In this document: in pieces, positions 27,613 through 38,065 of the stretch
Layout of the letters: the number at the start of each line of letters is the position of its first letter
Position numbering within the stretch: position 1 is the stretch's first letter
Program-made: the position numbers and the translations under genes
The notes under the pieces: generated by a model
Databases searched by the model: none
Told to the model about the DNA's origin: nothing
Seen by the model: only the letters and a program-made list of their open reading frames with translations
Origin: Leptospira hartskeerlii
GTDB taxonomy: Bacteria; Spirochaetota; Leptospiria; Leptospirales; Leptospiraceae
Direction of reading: 5' to 3'
NCBI RefSeq assembly: GCF_002811475.1
Contig: NZ_NPDL01000008.1
Span: 1 to 64,000, forward strand
Length of the DNA: 64,000 nt

Positions 27613-30600
27613 TTAAGGACATTGGACCACCGTTCCAGGATTAGTAGCAGCCGCTCCTTGGAACTGAAGACCTCCGAACAGATACGGATAAGGCTCCGTA
27701 TTCGGGATCGGAATAGTGATCAGTTTCAACTTATCCGTAGTGGACTGAAGATTACATACTGCACCCGAAGAATAATTCGTAATCGCAGAAACATTCAGGG
27801 ACTTAGGTAAAGGCACCTGGCGTAATACGTTATTCACCAAAGGAATGATCAGAGATCGGATCAAAGGATCCACCACTTGGAAAATTCCCTTAGGATCCAA
27901 GCCGAATGGATTCACTGAATTTCCTTCCAAAATGTCCAGAGTATAAGCCATGCTGGTCTCATCTTTTTTGATCACAAGACTCATAGCGTTCAAATTATTA
28001 TACTGAGGTTTTCCGATCGGGTCCGGATTATCGAACGGGATAAAATTGAAAGAACCATCTCCTTTGATACTGACTCGCACAGTGTTCAGAAGATAGCGAC
28101 AACTGTTGGAAGCTCCATCCGCAGCGGCAGAAGAACAGGTAATCGAACTCAATGTAGGATATCCTATCTGAGTTCCGTTCGGCCTTCTTCCATAAATTCT
28201 CAATTCCAAATCCGTAAAGTTCACAACAAGCGCAGGAATAGCACTTGCGCCACCGAACTTGAACTCACCGTTAGGAGCATGGATCGCATACACATCTATA
28301 TCCACATCATCCATAGATTGTACGTTTTGGATAAGTTTGGAAGAATCGCTCGGATTCAAACCAACTAAAGTTTTTCTACCCGGAGCTAAAATATTGAGAA
28401 GAGTCCCAACTTTCACAAGTTCCTGTGTCAACTGGAAGAGAGGATCAGAACCTGCATATGCAGTGATTGAGTCGATAAACTGTTTATTGATCCTTAAATT
28501 TAAGGCACCGTTTTGCCAGAGACTATAAGCCGCCTGAGTAACAGTGTCTGCAGTCAGAGTTAAAAGAAGTCCAGGGTTTGTGGAACTTTTCGAGAATGGG
28601 AAAGTTTTAGTGAGAGCATCCGCAGAAGGAATAGGACGAGTACTCACAAAACCGGAAGTCAACTGATGCCCGTGATAATTCGGATCAGTATTTATGAGTG
28701 GATTTTTAGCCACCAAAGCTACAGAAGCAGAACCAACGAGTCCTTTGTTCGCTCCTGAAACAGTAGGAACCACATCCGTTTGGAATTTTAACTTTAAGGA
28801 GAGCGGAAAACTTTGGAGTGGCGCAGGAAGATAATCCGGCAATATAACATCCAACCCAGGATTTGCAAGAGAGGTCACGACTGCGTTCAATGCGTTAGGC
28901 GCAACCTTCTGCACGATGTCCTTTAGCATAGACTGAGTGATCGCAGGTTTTAGCGCAGGAACCATACCGTTCGCGATAGATGCAGTTACTGAGGACAGAA
29001 GGTCCGCAGCCCAGGAAGTAGAATCCACATAGTCTACTGAATCCAGATCGCCGGCATTATTTTTTACACGCAAGTGGTCAGACCATTCTTTAGTATAAAA
29101 ATTATCTGAAGTAGTGTTCGCAGGAAGAGCAGCTAATGTTAACGGAGTTTTAATAGCGATATTAAATTCTCCGTTAGTATCAACCACAGTATTCGTGTTT
29201 GCAACAGCAGCACGAGGATTCGCAGTTTCATTCAAATTCACTTCCGCGATGGTGGTGAAATAGAACTTACTTCCGGAACCTACCAGTCCAATACCTATGG
29301 CGTTTCTATTCCTTGCAATGATGGCAAGATTGATGATAGCTTTGCGACCATTTATGTTTATCTTCAGGTTATTGTTCGCAGGGATACTCAGACCCGCGGT
29401 GACCGTAGGGTCCGCTCCTGTAGTTGGAGGAATATTGACCCCCGTGATGTAAACATCCATGTCAAAGTCGGAACAGCCTAAGAAACATCCGTTACCTACG
29501 AACGCTCCTGGATTTACCCCTGCTCCACCACAATATCCATCGCCGTTTTCAGGGTCGGTGGAATCTCCGAAACTACGGATAAAATTAATTTCTGAATGAT
29601 AATCTATACAATAGCTGGTTCTTTTCGCAGTACTCTTAGGAGTATTCGAAAAATCTGAAAAAGATTTACCTGTGATCTTATAATCGTTCTTAGTGAATCT
29701 TTCTAAAATTTGACCGAATAATTTTAAAGCTTGTGTCTCGTCTACGATTGCAGCCGCACCATTTGTGATCATCGCATACGGAGTAGTATTTACTTTTCCG
29801 TAATTGAATCCGAAAGATCTCCTAAATACCTTACCACTTGTAGTAGTGATCTCAAAGATATAAGCATTTCCGCCTTGGAACGGTTTCAGTCCAGCTTTAG
29901 CTCCGGAAAAAGTGTTCAAATTTAAAGAAGAAGCAAGAGCCGCAGTCATATCACAAGGAGGAGCAGCACAGATCACATGTTCTGCAGTAGAACTTAAATG
30001 TTTCAGTTTGATTGACTGAATAGAATTCGCACCACTGATCGGAGAAGTAAAACTAGCGTTCAAATTCATCGCGATCGTTCCGGGAGAAGCATCCGAATAA
30101 GTTAAATCTTTAGAAGAGTTCGCTGGACCAACTGCTGTTCCGTTTAACGTAGCGTTGATCAGATAATCAGGCTCGGTAGTAAATTCAATAGTATAAGCTT
30201 GAAGATCTCCGCCTTCTAAACCTTTAGAAGCGCCGGTTAGAGTGAGTTGGTAAGTAGTATTCGGTTTTAGTTCTTTGTATGGGTCGAAGATCAATCGCCC
30301 GCCGGATTTCCAGTAAAAGGATCCGCCCTTTTCGACGGCCGGACCAGGTAATAATGTTCCGGACTTTTCCTTCAAAATAAAATCACCGTTCACTGTAGAT
30401 TGGGTCATAGGTTCGGAGAAAACAATCTCCAAACTTTTATAACGATCCACTTGATCGGTAGAAGAAAGATTTAATAATGCTTGGGGACCTGCAGTTCCGA
30501 AATCCACAGGAAGAGTAGCAGGCTCGTCAGTATCCTTATAAGGAGTTAAAGAGGCACTAGTCGGAATACTTCCACCTGAATCGGAAGCGATCCCGAGACT

Positions 30601-30747
30601 TGCAAAAATAGAATCGGATAGGCTTCCTTGTTTTTCTCCCCCGCATCCAATGGATACGAAGAGTAAAGCGAAACCGAAAATTAAAAATCCTTTGAATGTT
30701 TGCATCTTCATTTGTGTCGGTAGTCCCGTTATATATCTATTTTTCAT
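27613..30747 (-). CDS. Large lipoprotein with N-terminal Ig-like domain (paralogue 2)
   Basis: This 1044-residue lipoprotein has its lipobox in LLFVSIGC (Cys35) followed by GGEKQG. It shares long blocks with the neighbour at 24180: VDFGTAGPQALLNL, QVDRYKSLEIVFSEPM, FYWKSGGRLIFDPY, TLTADTVTQAAYSLWQNGA, DVDIDVYAIHAPNGEF, and EGNSVNPFGLDPKGIFQVVD. The two clearly arose by tandem duplication and diverged most in the middle. The ATG overlaps the stop of the upstream 1214-residue gene (ATGA), giving translational coupling. A 225-bp AT-rich gap separates it from paralogue 1, which may have its own promoter. Function unknown. Confidence 0.78.
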   Translation of the reverse strand: MKNRYITGLPTQMKMQTFKGFLIFGFALLFVSIGCGGEKQGSLSDSIFASLGIASDSGGSIPTSASLTPYKDTDEPATLPVDFGTAGPQALLNLSSTDQVDRYKSLEIVFSEPMTQSTVNGDFILKEKSGTLLPGPAVEKGGSFYWKSGGRLIFDPYKELKPNTTYQLTLTGASKGLEGGDLQAYTIEFTTEPDYLINATLNGTAVGPANSSKDLTYSDASPGTIAMNLNASFTSPISGANSIQSIKLKHLSSTAEHVICAAPPCDMTAALASSLNLNTFSGAKAGLKPFQGGNAYIFEITTTSGKVFRRSFGFNYGKVNTTPYAMITNGAAAIVDETQALKLFGQILERFTKNDYKITGKSFSDFSNTPKSTAKRTSYCIDYHSEINFIRSFGDSTDPENGDGYCGGAGVNPGAFVGNGCFLGCSDFDMDVYITGVNIPPTTGADPTVTAGLSIPANNNLKININGRKAIINLAIIARNRNAIGIGLVGSGSKFYFTTIAEVNLNETANPRAAVANTNTVVDTNGEFNIAIKTPLTLAALPANTTSDNFYTKEWSDHLRVKNNAGDLDSVDYVDSTSWAADLLSSVTASIANGMVPALKPAITQSMLKDIVQKVAPNALNAVVTSLANPGLDVILPDYLPAPLQSFPLSLKLKFQTDVVPTVSGANKGLVGSASVALVAKNPLINTDPNYHGHQLTSGFVSTRPIPSADALTKTFPFSKSSTNPGLLLTLTADTVTQAAYSLWQNGALNLRINKQFIDSITAYAGSDPLFQLTQELVKVGTLLNILAPGRKTLVGLNPSDSSKLIQNVQSMDDVDIDVYAIHAPNGEFKFGGASAIPALVVNFTDLELRIYGRRPNGTQIGYPTLSSITCSSAAADGASNSCRYLLNTVRVSIKGDGSFNFIPFDNPDPIGKPQYNNLNAMSLVIKKDETSMAYTLDILEGNSVNPFGLDPKGIFQVVDPLIRSLIIPLVNNVLRQVPLPKSLNVSAITNYSSGAVCNLQSTTDKLKLITIPIPNTEPYPYLFGGLQFQGAAATNPGTVVQCP

Positions 30748-33700
30748 CTTAGTGAGAATATCGCATTCAGATCGTCCCAGTACGTCGACGTGGGCTGTCC
30801 ATTATTCCAATTGTCATAGAAGAAGGCATCGGATCCGGAGAAACGACGACCTCTTTCATAAATATCACCGAATAATCCAATCAAAGTTCCCGCAGAATAC
30901 AGGAACGCCCTGTTATCCATCAGAGAAGTTTGGATCATATCGGATCTCAGAAGTACTTTAGTATTTTCGAATAGTTCTTCCACAGTGTATTGAGAAGACA
31001 TGTTCGCATTCTTCTCCAAGAAACTGAAGAAGCTTCCCGGTTTACCCAATTGGTAACCTGTTGCATACAAGTTCCTTCCGTAAGGAGCCATAGAATCCAA
31101 AACAGGAGGAAGGCTTGTTGTAACAATATCCGAAATAGTATAAGTTCGAGTATCGAGAGCAGAATTGTTCGGATCACTCACATCTCCAACATAGAATAGA
31201 GAAGAAAGAAGATCCAAAGTATTCGTAATTTCAGAGGCTGTGAGTTGGATATCCAACAAGAGATCTAATAGGAAATCCAGGGATTTTACCAAAGACCAAC
31301 CGGAAGATCTGGAAACGTAATCACGAATTCTTCTTACTAAATCGTCCACTTTCACCCAAGAAGGATCGTATAAATCATTACGAGGACGATCGTCGTATTT
31401 ATCGGCAACACGGAAGACCAGCCAATCAATCCCTTCATCAATTGCAAATTGGTTCGGACAGTTGGTTTGGAAACTCGCTTCTCCACCACAATCCGACCAA
31501 AGTTTTGTTTGACCCAAGATCCCGGAGAGACCATCCATCACCTTGTCTCTTGCATCCGTTTTCGCAGGATCCCCGAGATTTGTAGTGAACTTAATCAATC
31601 CGGAAAGAATATCAGTTTTACTTAATAGATCCAAAGGACCGTCCGTCATACGATTACGATCGGTGCTTGTCGGAGTAGATGTCCCTTCGATTAAAACACT
31701 TAAGAGTGATCTGTAGTTTTTAGAAGGTTTGTATTCTACAGGAGTGGCTTTCGGATTTCGCAAACCGGAACTAATCCCAACAGTTCTGATTTGAACGAAA
31801 GAAGGTCCTGGAGAAGGTACTCCGGTTCCTTGGATCGGACTTACGTTAGAGTCATATACTCCATTAGGTCCATAGGTTTGATCCGGGCCATAGTAAACAT
31901 AAGGACGAGAGAAGATCTCCGCAAGACCAGTAAATAGTTTATAAGGGTTTCTTGGATGCAGCGGGTTGGGATCACTTTTAGCATCATCCCCTAAAGCTTT
32001 CGCCAATGACACTATAAACGGAGTCAGACGATTTCTTTTGCTCCAGTTTGTGTTTACCTGAGAAGCAGAAGTATCCGTAGTTCCTAAGAAACCAAGCTGT
32101 TTGATCACACCAGCATTTTGGGAAATTACAGGAGGGATCATTCCATACACAGTCGTTGGATCAGGGATCAAAAGAGGGAATAATGCGGAATATACTGCAG
32201 TGACTTGGAAACCTTCATTACCTGCTAAACCGTATCCCCAACCTTCTACAAAGAATACCGAATCACCAGGCTCATTCGATAAATCCTGGAGATTTGTATC
32301 TAGGACAACCCAAGGACCTGCCTGTGTGCTTGAATCAAAAGATTTAAGTGGTGTTCCCTTTTTCTGCCAAAACCCGTTGAAATTTGTGCAGTCATCTTTT
32401 AAAGGACCACAATTCGGACTAAGGTTCATCATCCCCATGATCCCATTTCCGATCGCTGTGATGAATAATGCCTCTTGGTAGGTAACTGTTGCAGCTAACT
32501 TAGCCCTTACAGGAAGGACAGCTACGAATCTTTTTTCGTACAATAACCATTGTAAGTTTTTATAAAATGCCTCTTCTGCACTCGCAACTTGTATCGGTGC
32601 TGGCATTGTTTCAGTTATTGAATAGAATCCTTTATCCGGTAAAACGGCAGAAGCGGCAGTTTGATCCACTCCTCCGAGATAAATGCGCCTTTCACCGCCA
32701 GTTCCCGGATCGATCTGTACATAATATTTGGAAGTATTCCAGCTCGGCTGATATTGCAAAAGACTCCCGTTAGGAGCGATCGGTTGTCCTCCACCATTTG
32801 TTTGGCTGTAATAAGGGCCATATCCTTCTAAGGTAACTTTAACGATCCAATCCAACATCCAAGGGACTGTCTTATTATATAATTTATCGAAAGTTGCTTC
32901 ACTTGCAGGATCTGTAATTTGTTGGGCTTCTCCGCGAGAAGCAGCTTCTAAAATAGATAAAACTCTAGTATTGAAACCTATTTTATAGACCGAACCGTCC
33001 CTAAACACCTTGGAACTTGTGCGGCTCAATTCAGTAATATTCTTAAAATTGAATGAGTCACCGGACCCGATAACAGATCCCATACTGAACATTGCATCAC
33101 CCAGAGTTAACTCTCCTCCTGTAGTGAAAGGTCCTGTATCCGTTAGAGCATTATGAGTGGTTTGAGCCGGATTCCATCTGTAACCGTAATTATCAGCAAG
33201 AGTCAAAATAATGAAGAGGGTTTCAAGAGAAGAAACAGGACGGCTCTCCACGTCGGTCTGGCGATTACGTCCATCTCCATCTAATTGCAAAAGGTCCTTA
33301 AAAGTCTGGCTGGAACCGGAAGAATTACGCATAAAATCCAGCAAGTATGCATTCTTAGCGGTCTCTTTCAGAACGTTTACAGTTACATCTCCCTGCGCAA
33401 AAATTAGTCCCTTAATCGTTACAAACAAGTCTTGCAACATTGTTCTCAATTCAGCAGGTTTTAAAGAGCCTCCCGGAGAATTATAAGCAGTGTTTGTAGA
33501 ATATTCGTTAGCACTAGGCTCGGCAGGAGAAACGGTATTTGCAGTAAAAAAGTTCTCTGCGTTTATTATAAAATTCTTAAATGAAGTTTGAGGAGTCATT
33601 TGATCCTCGAACCCGGCAGCCTTATACATCATCTCGCCGAAATCATAAACAAGGGAGATAAAACCTTCTTTTAAAGTACGATCCGTGAGTAGAGAAGGAG

Positions 33701-34388
33701 CAAAAAATCCTCCTAACAGATTCTCCACTCCCGTGCGGAATGTAGTGTTTTTACGTAATCCTTTATAAAGAAAATCTTCTATATCATGGAGAGTATCCAC
33801 AGTATCAGGATCGACCAAAAGATCTGCAGTGTCGTGGATAGATGTGGCGACTTGATTCGCAGTCTTAGTATTGTATTCGATTAAAAGTTGGTTCGCTCCG
33901 ATAGGCATAAGATTACGAACCACAGGTTTTTTATAATGACGGATCTTTTCGAAGACCGGCTGAATAGAAGAATATGCAGCAGGATTCGAAGTCTGCATCT
34001 TTTCGATCATATCCGCAAGACCCAAAGAAAGGGTTTGGACGCTAGTCCTACTCTGCAACATAGCGGATTCTAAAGCGCGAATCGTGCCTAAATTATCTGT
34101 TCTTGGTGCTTGAGAGAGTGCGTCCCCTAGCGCTTCATTGAAGCCAACTGGGTCCATAGTGGTGAAAAAGCTCTTCACCACTGGATAAGGATTCAAAAAA
34201 CTGAATAAAGAAACGCCTTTGTAGTCGTCGGTATTATCTGAGAATTGAGAAATTCCGTTAGCGTCCGTTCCAGCGTGAGAGCAGGCTCCGGATAATGATA
34301 ATATAAGAGAAATGAAAATTATATTTTTCTTAAAATCCAGGAGGCGAATGTTTCCCCCTGTAGTCTCCCCTATTGGCAGCATCTTCAT
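30744..34388 (-). CDS. Very large putative lipoprotein
   Basis: This is a 1214-residue protein of unknown function. The N terminus runs MKMLPIGETT..., with a hydrophobic core and lipobox-like SLSGAC (Cys36). The mature protein is mostly soluble in character with many predicted helices, and it contains TDRNRMTDGPLDLLSKTDIL and YVSRSSGWSLVKSLDFLLDL stretches. I see no similarity to its two smaller neighbours beyond context. AAGGG and AGAGG lie just before the ATG. It heads the three-lipoprotein cluster, and its stop overlaps the next start, so stoichiometric production of a complex is a reasonable inference. Confidence 0.75.
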   Translation of the reverse strand: MKMLPIGETTGGNIRLLDFKKNIIFISLILSLSGACSHAGTDANGISQFSDNTDDYKGVSLFSFLNPYPVVKSFFTTMDPVGFNEALGDALSQAPRTDNLGTIRALESAMLQSRTSVQTLSLGLADMIEKMQTSNPAAYSSIQPVFEKIRHYKKPVVRNLMPIGANQLLIEYNTKTANQVATSIHDTADLLVDPDTVDTLHDIEDFLYKGLRKNTTFRTGVENLLGGFFAPSLLTDRTLKEGFISLVYDFGEMMYKAAGFEDQMTPQTSFKNFIINAENFFTANTVSPAEPSANEYSTNTAYNSPGGSLKPAELRTMLQDLFVTIKGLIFAQGDVTVNVLKETAKNAYLLDFMRNSSGSSQTFKDLLQLDGDGRNRQTDVESRPVSSLETLFIILTLADNYGYRWNPAQTTHNALTDTGPFTTGGELTLGDAMFSMGSVIGSGDSFNFKNITELSRTSSKVFRDGSVYKIGFNTRVLSILEAASRGEAQQITDPASEATFDKLYNKTVPWMLDWIVKVTLEGYGPYYSQTNGGGQPIAPNGSLLQYQPSWNTSKYYVQIDPGTGGERRIYLGGVDQTAASAVLPDKGFYSITETMPAPIQVASAEEAFYKNLQWLLYEKRFVAVLPVRAKLAATVTYQEALFITAIGNGIMGMMNLSPNCGPLKDDCTNFNGFWQKKGTPLKSFDSSTQAGPWVVLDTNLQDLSNEPGDSVFFVEGWGYGLAGNEGFQVTAVYSALFPLLIPDPTTVYGMIPPVISQNAGVIKQLGFLGTTDTSASQVNTNWSKRNRLTPFIVSLAKALGDDAKSDPNPLHPRNPYKLFTGLAEIFSRPYVYYGPDQTYGPNGVYDSNVSPIQGTGVPSPGPSFVQIRTVGISSGLRNPKATPVEYKPSKNYRSLLSVLIEGTSTPTSTDRNRMTDGPLDLLSKTDILSGLIKFTTNLGDPAKTDARDKVMDGLSGILGQTKLWSDCGGEASFQTNCPNQFAIDEGIDWLVFRVADKYDDRPRNDLYDPSWVKVDDLVRRIRDYVSRSSGWSLVKSLDFLLDLLLDIQLTASEITNTLDLLSSLFYVGDVSDPNNSALDTRTYTISDIVTTSLPPVLDSMAPYGRNLYATGYQLGKPGSFFSFLEKNANMSSQYTVEELFENTKVLLRSDMIQTSLMDNRAFLYSAGTLIGLFGDIYERGRRFSGSDAFFYDNWNNGQPTSTYWDDLNAIFSLR

Positions 34389-34843
34389 CCCTTAAACCTC
34401 TCTGGGTCCATGTTCGCTTTTTTGAACAATTGTTATTTTTTAGAACCAGAACGGCCTCTATTTATACCGTGGTTCCAAAAAACCTTCAATCTTTTTTTAT
34501 ATCAATTGTTCGGATCGTGTATCGATCGCTATACTCGTACATATTATAACGGTATAGACAAGGACTTTTTTCACTATAATTGATGTTTTTTAGGATAACG
34601 TACGTTATTTTTAACTGTCTTATACGTCTCTTATTTTCTCAGAATTTCACTTAAAATCATGTTCTAAAGCATGATTTAATCTGTGTTTGGGAGATGAAGG
34701 AGCGCTCGCTTTGGAAAGTTTTTATTGAGTAGATATAAATATTCTGAATATGGCTTTTTAGATTTCATTATTAGTAAATATGAATCGGAAAGTTTTCATT
34801 CATTTGGAACTTATGTTCGAAAGTCTTACTCTCCTAATTACGA
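34389..34843. other. AT-rich gene-free region upstream of the lipoprotein cluster
   Basis: I see no open frame with coding character in these 455 bases. It contains a palindrome AACAATTGTT (34425-34434), a related CAATTGTT near 34504, and at least one promoter-like pair for the leftward lipoprotein genes. The 34560-34800 part shows nothing I can interpret. Confidence 0.5.
34461..34489 (-). promoter_or_regulatory. Candidate promoter for the lipoprotein cluster
   Basis: On the minus strand TTGAAG (34489-34484) and TATAAA (34466-34461) are spaced by 17 bases, leaving a leader of about 65 bases to the ATG at 34388. An additional TATAAT lies at 34548-34543 without a matching -35. The AACAATTGTT palindrome lies just downstream and could be an operator. 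Confidence 0.35.
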
Positions 34844-35506
34844 TTAATACGTGCATTGAAATTCAGCTACTTTCGATGTCTCTCCTGGAATTCCATTTAA
34901 TTTCAACATAAATGATTCATTCTCGAAGATTATCAGCATTCCTATTTCTTTGCCAGATTTAACCGGAAAACAAATGATACCATTAGATGCACATCCTAAA
35001 CCGTCGAATGGTATCAAAGAGACAGTTTCTTTGAATATTACTTCGAAATTGGACTTTATCGTGTCGATTTTAAGGGTAGCATAATTATTCTCTAACGAAC
35101 ATGTATACTCACGAACAAATTTAGAGTTTAGATATGTTTTTGGATGCACGATCTCATTTAGTTCGATCTTTCCATCTTTGTTTGCGAATATTCTATATTT
35201 CTTTTCATTTCGAATATAGCGTAAACTATTAATGGCTTTGTTTTGAGCGAAGGAAATATCGATCAAATCCATATATCTTTCGAAAAGGTTAATCTCGCTG
35301 CAAAATGCTTCTTCATAATTGCAATGATAAGCTAGATAAATCTTATCTCCCGGAATAAAGTAAGGGTCTTTAGATTTTACGATTACGACATCCTTTGAAT
35401 CCGAACTAATTGAAATCTTCATGTATTTCCCACTGTAATTCTTTCCGAATAAACAAATTGGAAAACAAAGCGTTAGAAGGATTATTAATTTGATCCTCAA
35501 GTTCAT
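34844..35506 (-). CDS. Exported hypothetical protein
   Basis: I do not recognise this protein. I choose ATG 35506, preceded by AGGAAATTT, giving 220 residues starting MNLRIKLIILLTLCFPICLFGKN. That is a signal peptide with basic start and hydrophobic core, ending either by SPase I after FGK or as a lipoprotein at Cys18. The open frame extends 32 codons further upstream without a better start. The mature part is Lys/Ile/Ser-rich, beta-like, with cysteine pairs (YHCNYEEAFCSE) that may be disulfides. It is clearly more AT-rich than neighbouring genes, which may indicate later acquisition. Confidence 0.65.
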   Translation of the reverse strand: MNLRIKLIILLTLCFPICLFGKNYSGKYMKISISSDSKDVVIVKSKDPYFIPGDKIYLAYHCNYEEAFCSEINLFERYMDLIDISFAQNKAINSLRYIRNEKKYRIFANKDGKIELNEIVHPKTYLNSKFVREYTCSLENNYATLKIDTIKSNFEVIFKETVSLIPFDGLGCASNGIICFPVKSGKEIGMLIIFENESFMLKLNGIPGETSKVAEFQCTY

Positions 35507-35602
35507 AAATTTCCTATGGAGGGAAAAGCCAGAGGCTCCTATAAAATTACTCTCATAAAATCCATTCGCATTCATACATGAAAGCAAAATTTCTAAAAAC
35601 AA

Positions 35603-35631
35603 AAAAGGCCGAGAAAATTTCCCGGCCTTTT
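35603..35631 (-). terminator. Intrinsic terminator after the TMEM43-family gene
   Basis: AAAAGGCCG (35603-35611) pairs with CGGCCTTTT (35623-35631) around an 11-nt loop. On the minus strand it is followed by TTTTTTTG. It lies 27 bases past the stop of the TMEM43-family gene and before the next leftward gene, so that gene needs its own promoter. Confidence 0.8.
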
Positions 35632-35657
35632 CTTTATTACATTTTCAATATGTAAAA

Positions 35658-36728
35658 TTAAGCTGTTGCGGCCTTCTTTTTATAGATAGCGTAACCTATT
35701 GCAGCAAGTCCCAGTACCAGCCATATATACCAGAACTTCACAAGAAGAATGGTAATAGCGGTAATCACGAATGCCACAACCCCGAACACAATTGAAAGTG
35801 CAGCTTTTCCCAATTCTCCCACAAAAGGAACAAAACTTAAGAGAGAAAGTAAAGGTCCTGCGAGAAGATTAAAACTCACCCACATTGCGATCAAACAACC
35901 TGCTCTCATAATCCATTTAGTCGTGTTATCGTCGCTTTGGATATCCTTCATGGTAGTTTGGAAATCACCTACCGAAGCGTTTAAAAATTTATTACCTTCT
36001 TCGCTGGTGAATTCTGCTATGGAACTTCCACTCACAGATCCTACAAAAGTCATACTTTCTTCCGGAACTGGGACAAGAGATACACTTACCCTTTCGCAAC
36101 CTTCAGTTTGATCAGTCGCGCATTTTTGAGATAAGTAGATATAATCTCCTTCAGCAATCCCTTTGGATAAATCACCTGAGCCAGGACTTATCGAAGGCAC
36201 TGCAGACGTTAGATCCACTTTGCCCAAATTCACAGAGTATGTTTTGCCTTCGTCGGTTTTTACTTTTGCATCTGAAGCGACGGAACTTCTATCGTCTACG
36301 GTTGCTTTATAAAAAGGTTTGGACTTACATGCAGGATCTTTAAAATTTTTGGGATTTTTTGGAGAAGAGATCCAATCCAATTCGCAATCATAGACAGTTT
36401 TTTTGGTTTTAGAATCTTCTTTGCTAGTTTCTTCCCAAGCGTATACTTCGGAAGATTGAGAATAGGAAATATATTTTCCAGGTTTTACGAACTCACCGCC
36501 TAATGTATCGGCGCTCAATTTTCCCGTAACGTAAGATGCAATCCCTGGTTTTGCTTGCGCCGCAGGTAATGCACCTTTGAGAGCTGCACTCGCCTGTTCG
36601 CAAGTTTCTACTTGAAATATTAGAAATAAGGAAAGTGGGAATAACACTACCCCGGCCAGCATTCCTTTAAACGAATCGCCAATCGATCCGAATATACTCG
36701 AACTTTCTCCTGGTTCCTCAAACGCCAT
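35658..36728 (-). CDS. TMEM43-family membrane protein
   Basis: This 356-residue protein resembles the TMEM43/LUMA family (PF07787). It has an N-terminal membrane helix (about residues 20-42, GMLAGVVLFPLSLFLIFQVE), then a long extracytoplasmic domain with the recognisable ETCEQASAALKGA and YSQSSEVYAWEETSKED portions. It ends with a cluster of three or four membrane helices (about residues 270-350). A GGGAGG ribosome site lies 7 bases before the ATG. Function in bacteria is unknown. The family name comes from a nuclear-envelope protein of animals. Confidence 0.75.
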   Translation of the reverse strand: MAFEEPGESSSIFGSIGDSFKGMLAGVVLFPLSLFLIFQVETCEQASAALKGALPAAQAKPGIASYVTGKLSADTLGGEFVKPGKYISYSQSSEVYAWEETSKEDSKTKKTVYDCELDWISSPKNPKNFKDPACKSKPFYKATVDDRSSVASDAKVKTDEGKTYSVNLGKVDLTSAVPSISPGSGDLSKGIAEGDYIYLSQKCATDQTEGCERVSVSLVPVPEESMTFVGSVSGSSIAEFTSEEGNKFLNASVGDFQTTMKDIQSDDNTTKWIMRAGCLIAMWVSFNLLAGPLLSLLSFVPFVGELGKAALSIVFGVVAFVITAITILLVKFWYIWLVLGLAAIGYAIYKKKAATA

Positions 36729-36895
36729 GTAAAAACCTCCCTACCGGCTTTAAAAAAGACGAAAGGGCATTTTACATTCCACACAATTCGTTAGGCAATA
36801 TCTTTTTTCCAATCGAAAAGGAGAAGATCAGTTCTTCAAACATATGTTTTAGAAAAAGATAGAATGTGTTTTTAAAATAGAAGAGCTCGAAAGTA

Positions 36896-37648
36896 TTAGA
36901 ACAGTTCCAGCCAGGCCTTACGGATATCCGCCTTTTCCATAAAGTATGTCCCGATAAGTGCAGCGTCCACATGGGATCGAAACTCATCTAGATCGGCTTT
37001 GCTCTTGACCCCGGATTCGCCTACTTTCACTATATTGGGCGAAAGTTTAGAAGCAACCTTAGGAACCAGATCTTGATGAATGGTAAAATCATCCAGGTCA
37101 CGAGTATTGATACCGACTATGTTTGCACCGGCCTTGGTGGCAATTATCGCTTCTTCTTCCGTATGGATCTCTGTCAGAACATCCATATTATATTTTTTGG
37201 CTTCTTTAATCAGTTCAGTTAGTTTTTCAGGTGTGAGGATACGGACGATGAGTAGAATTGCCGCCGCTCCGAATTCTCTAGCTTCCGCAATTTGCTTTGT
37301 ATCCAGTATAAAATCTTTTCTTAATATAGGTATGTTGACCTGAGAGGAAACATTTTTGAGATCCTCTAGCGATCCGCCGAAATATTTTTTATCCGTAAGG
37401 ACAGAGATCGCAGTGGCTCCACATTCTGAATAAGTTTTGGCGATGGAAACAGCGTCGTATTCTTGCCGGATGATCCCGGAAGAAGGACTCATTTTTTTAC
37501 ATTCTGAAATAATTGAAAATTTGCGGGAACGCAACGATTGCCACAATCCTACTCCAGAATATGGAGCAGGATTATATTCGGGAATGGTTTCGATTTCCCT
37601 TTTTTTTTCTTCTACGATTTCTTGGAGAACCCGATGTAATGCCATCAT
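36896..37648 (-). CDS. trpC: Indole-3-glycerol phosphate synthase
   Basis: This TIM-barrel enzyme closes the indole ring in tryptophan synthesis. It shows the family's active-site segments: [15 protein letters not shown] (catalytic Lys), [27 protein letters not shown] (Lys), [27 protein letters not shown] and [12 protein letters not shown] choose ATG 37648 (or ATG 37645 one codon later). An in-frame GTG at 37660 would overlap the STAS gene by 8 bases. There is no clear ribosome site, so coupling to the upstream gene is likely. No other trp genes are near. Confidence 0.95.
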   Translation of the reverse strand: MMALHRVLQEIVEEKKREIETIPEYNPAPYSGVGLWQSLRSRKFSIISECKKMSPSSGIIRQEYDAVSIAKTYSECGATAISVLTDKKYFGGSLEDLKNVSSQVNIPILRKDFILDTKQIAEAREFGAAAILLIVRILTPEKLTELIKEAKKYNMDVLTEIHTEEEAIIATKAGANIVGINTRDLDDFTIHQDLVPKVASKLSPNIVKVGESGVKSKADLDEFRSHVDAALIGTYFMEKADIRKAWLELF

Positions 37649-37652
37649 CGGT

Positions 37653-37991
37653 TTATGCACGAAAGGTTCGAAGCGCCTCGTCTTCCGTTTCGCGGATATC
37701 GAATAGAGAGGTAAGTTCGATCACGTCGAAAATTCTTTTAACCGCCGGTTTGATCCCGCAGATTTTAAGACCGCCTTCTTTCGCGTTCAATTTTCTGAGT
37801 GTGGAAATGCAAGCCCGGAATCCGGATGAAGACATATAGTCCACGTCCTGCATATTTAGAATAACCTTGGTATGTCCTTGGTTATCGATTAGATCGTTCA
37901 GATTTTCTTCCACCTCGTTTGCGATAGAAACGTCCAAACGTCCCTTGAGGTAAACTATGAGAACTCCGTCCTGTACCTTGTGATCGAGCAA
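37653..37991 (-). CDS. STAS-domain anti-sigma-factor-antagonist-like protein
   Basis: This 112-residue single-domain protein has the SpoIIAA/STAS fold. The beginning [20 protein letters not shown] and the phosphorylation loop [15 protein letters not shown], with Ser55 at the usual position, are diagnostic. Such proteins are switched by a serine kinase/phosphatase pair that is not in this window. The start is TTG at 37991. It is followed by trpC with 4 bases between stop and ATG, an association without obvious functional sense. Confidence 0.92.
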   Translation of the reverse strand: MLDHKVQDGVLIVYLKGRLDVSIANEVEENLNDLIDNQGHTKVILNMQDVDYMSSSGFRACISTLRKLNAKEGGLKICGIKPAVKRIFDVIELTSLFDIRETEDEALRTFRA

Positions 37992-38065
37992 AGGAACCTA
38001 CCCTTAGCGATAATTTAGAGACAATTCTCGATGCAAAAAATAGCCTGTCAACCAAGTTCCCCAAG

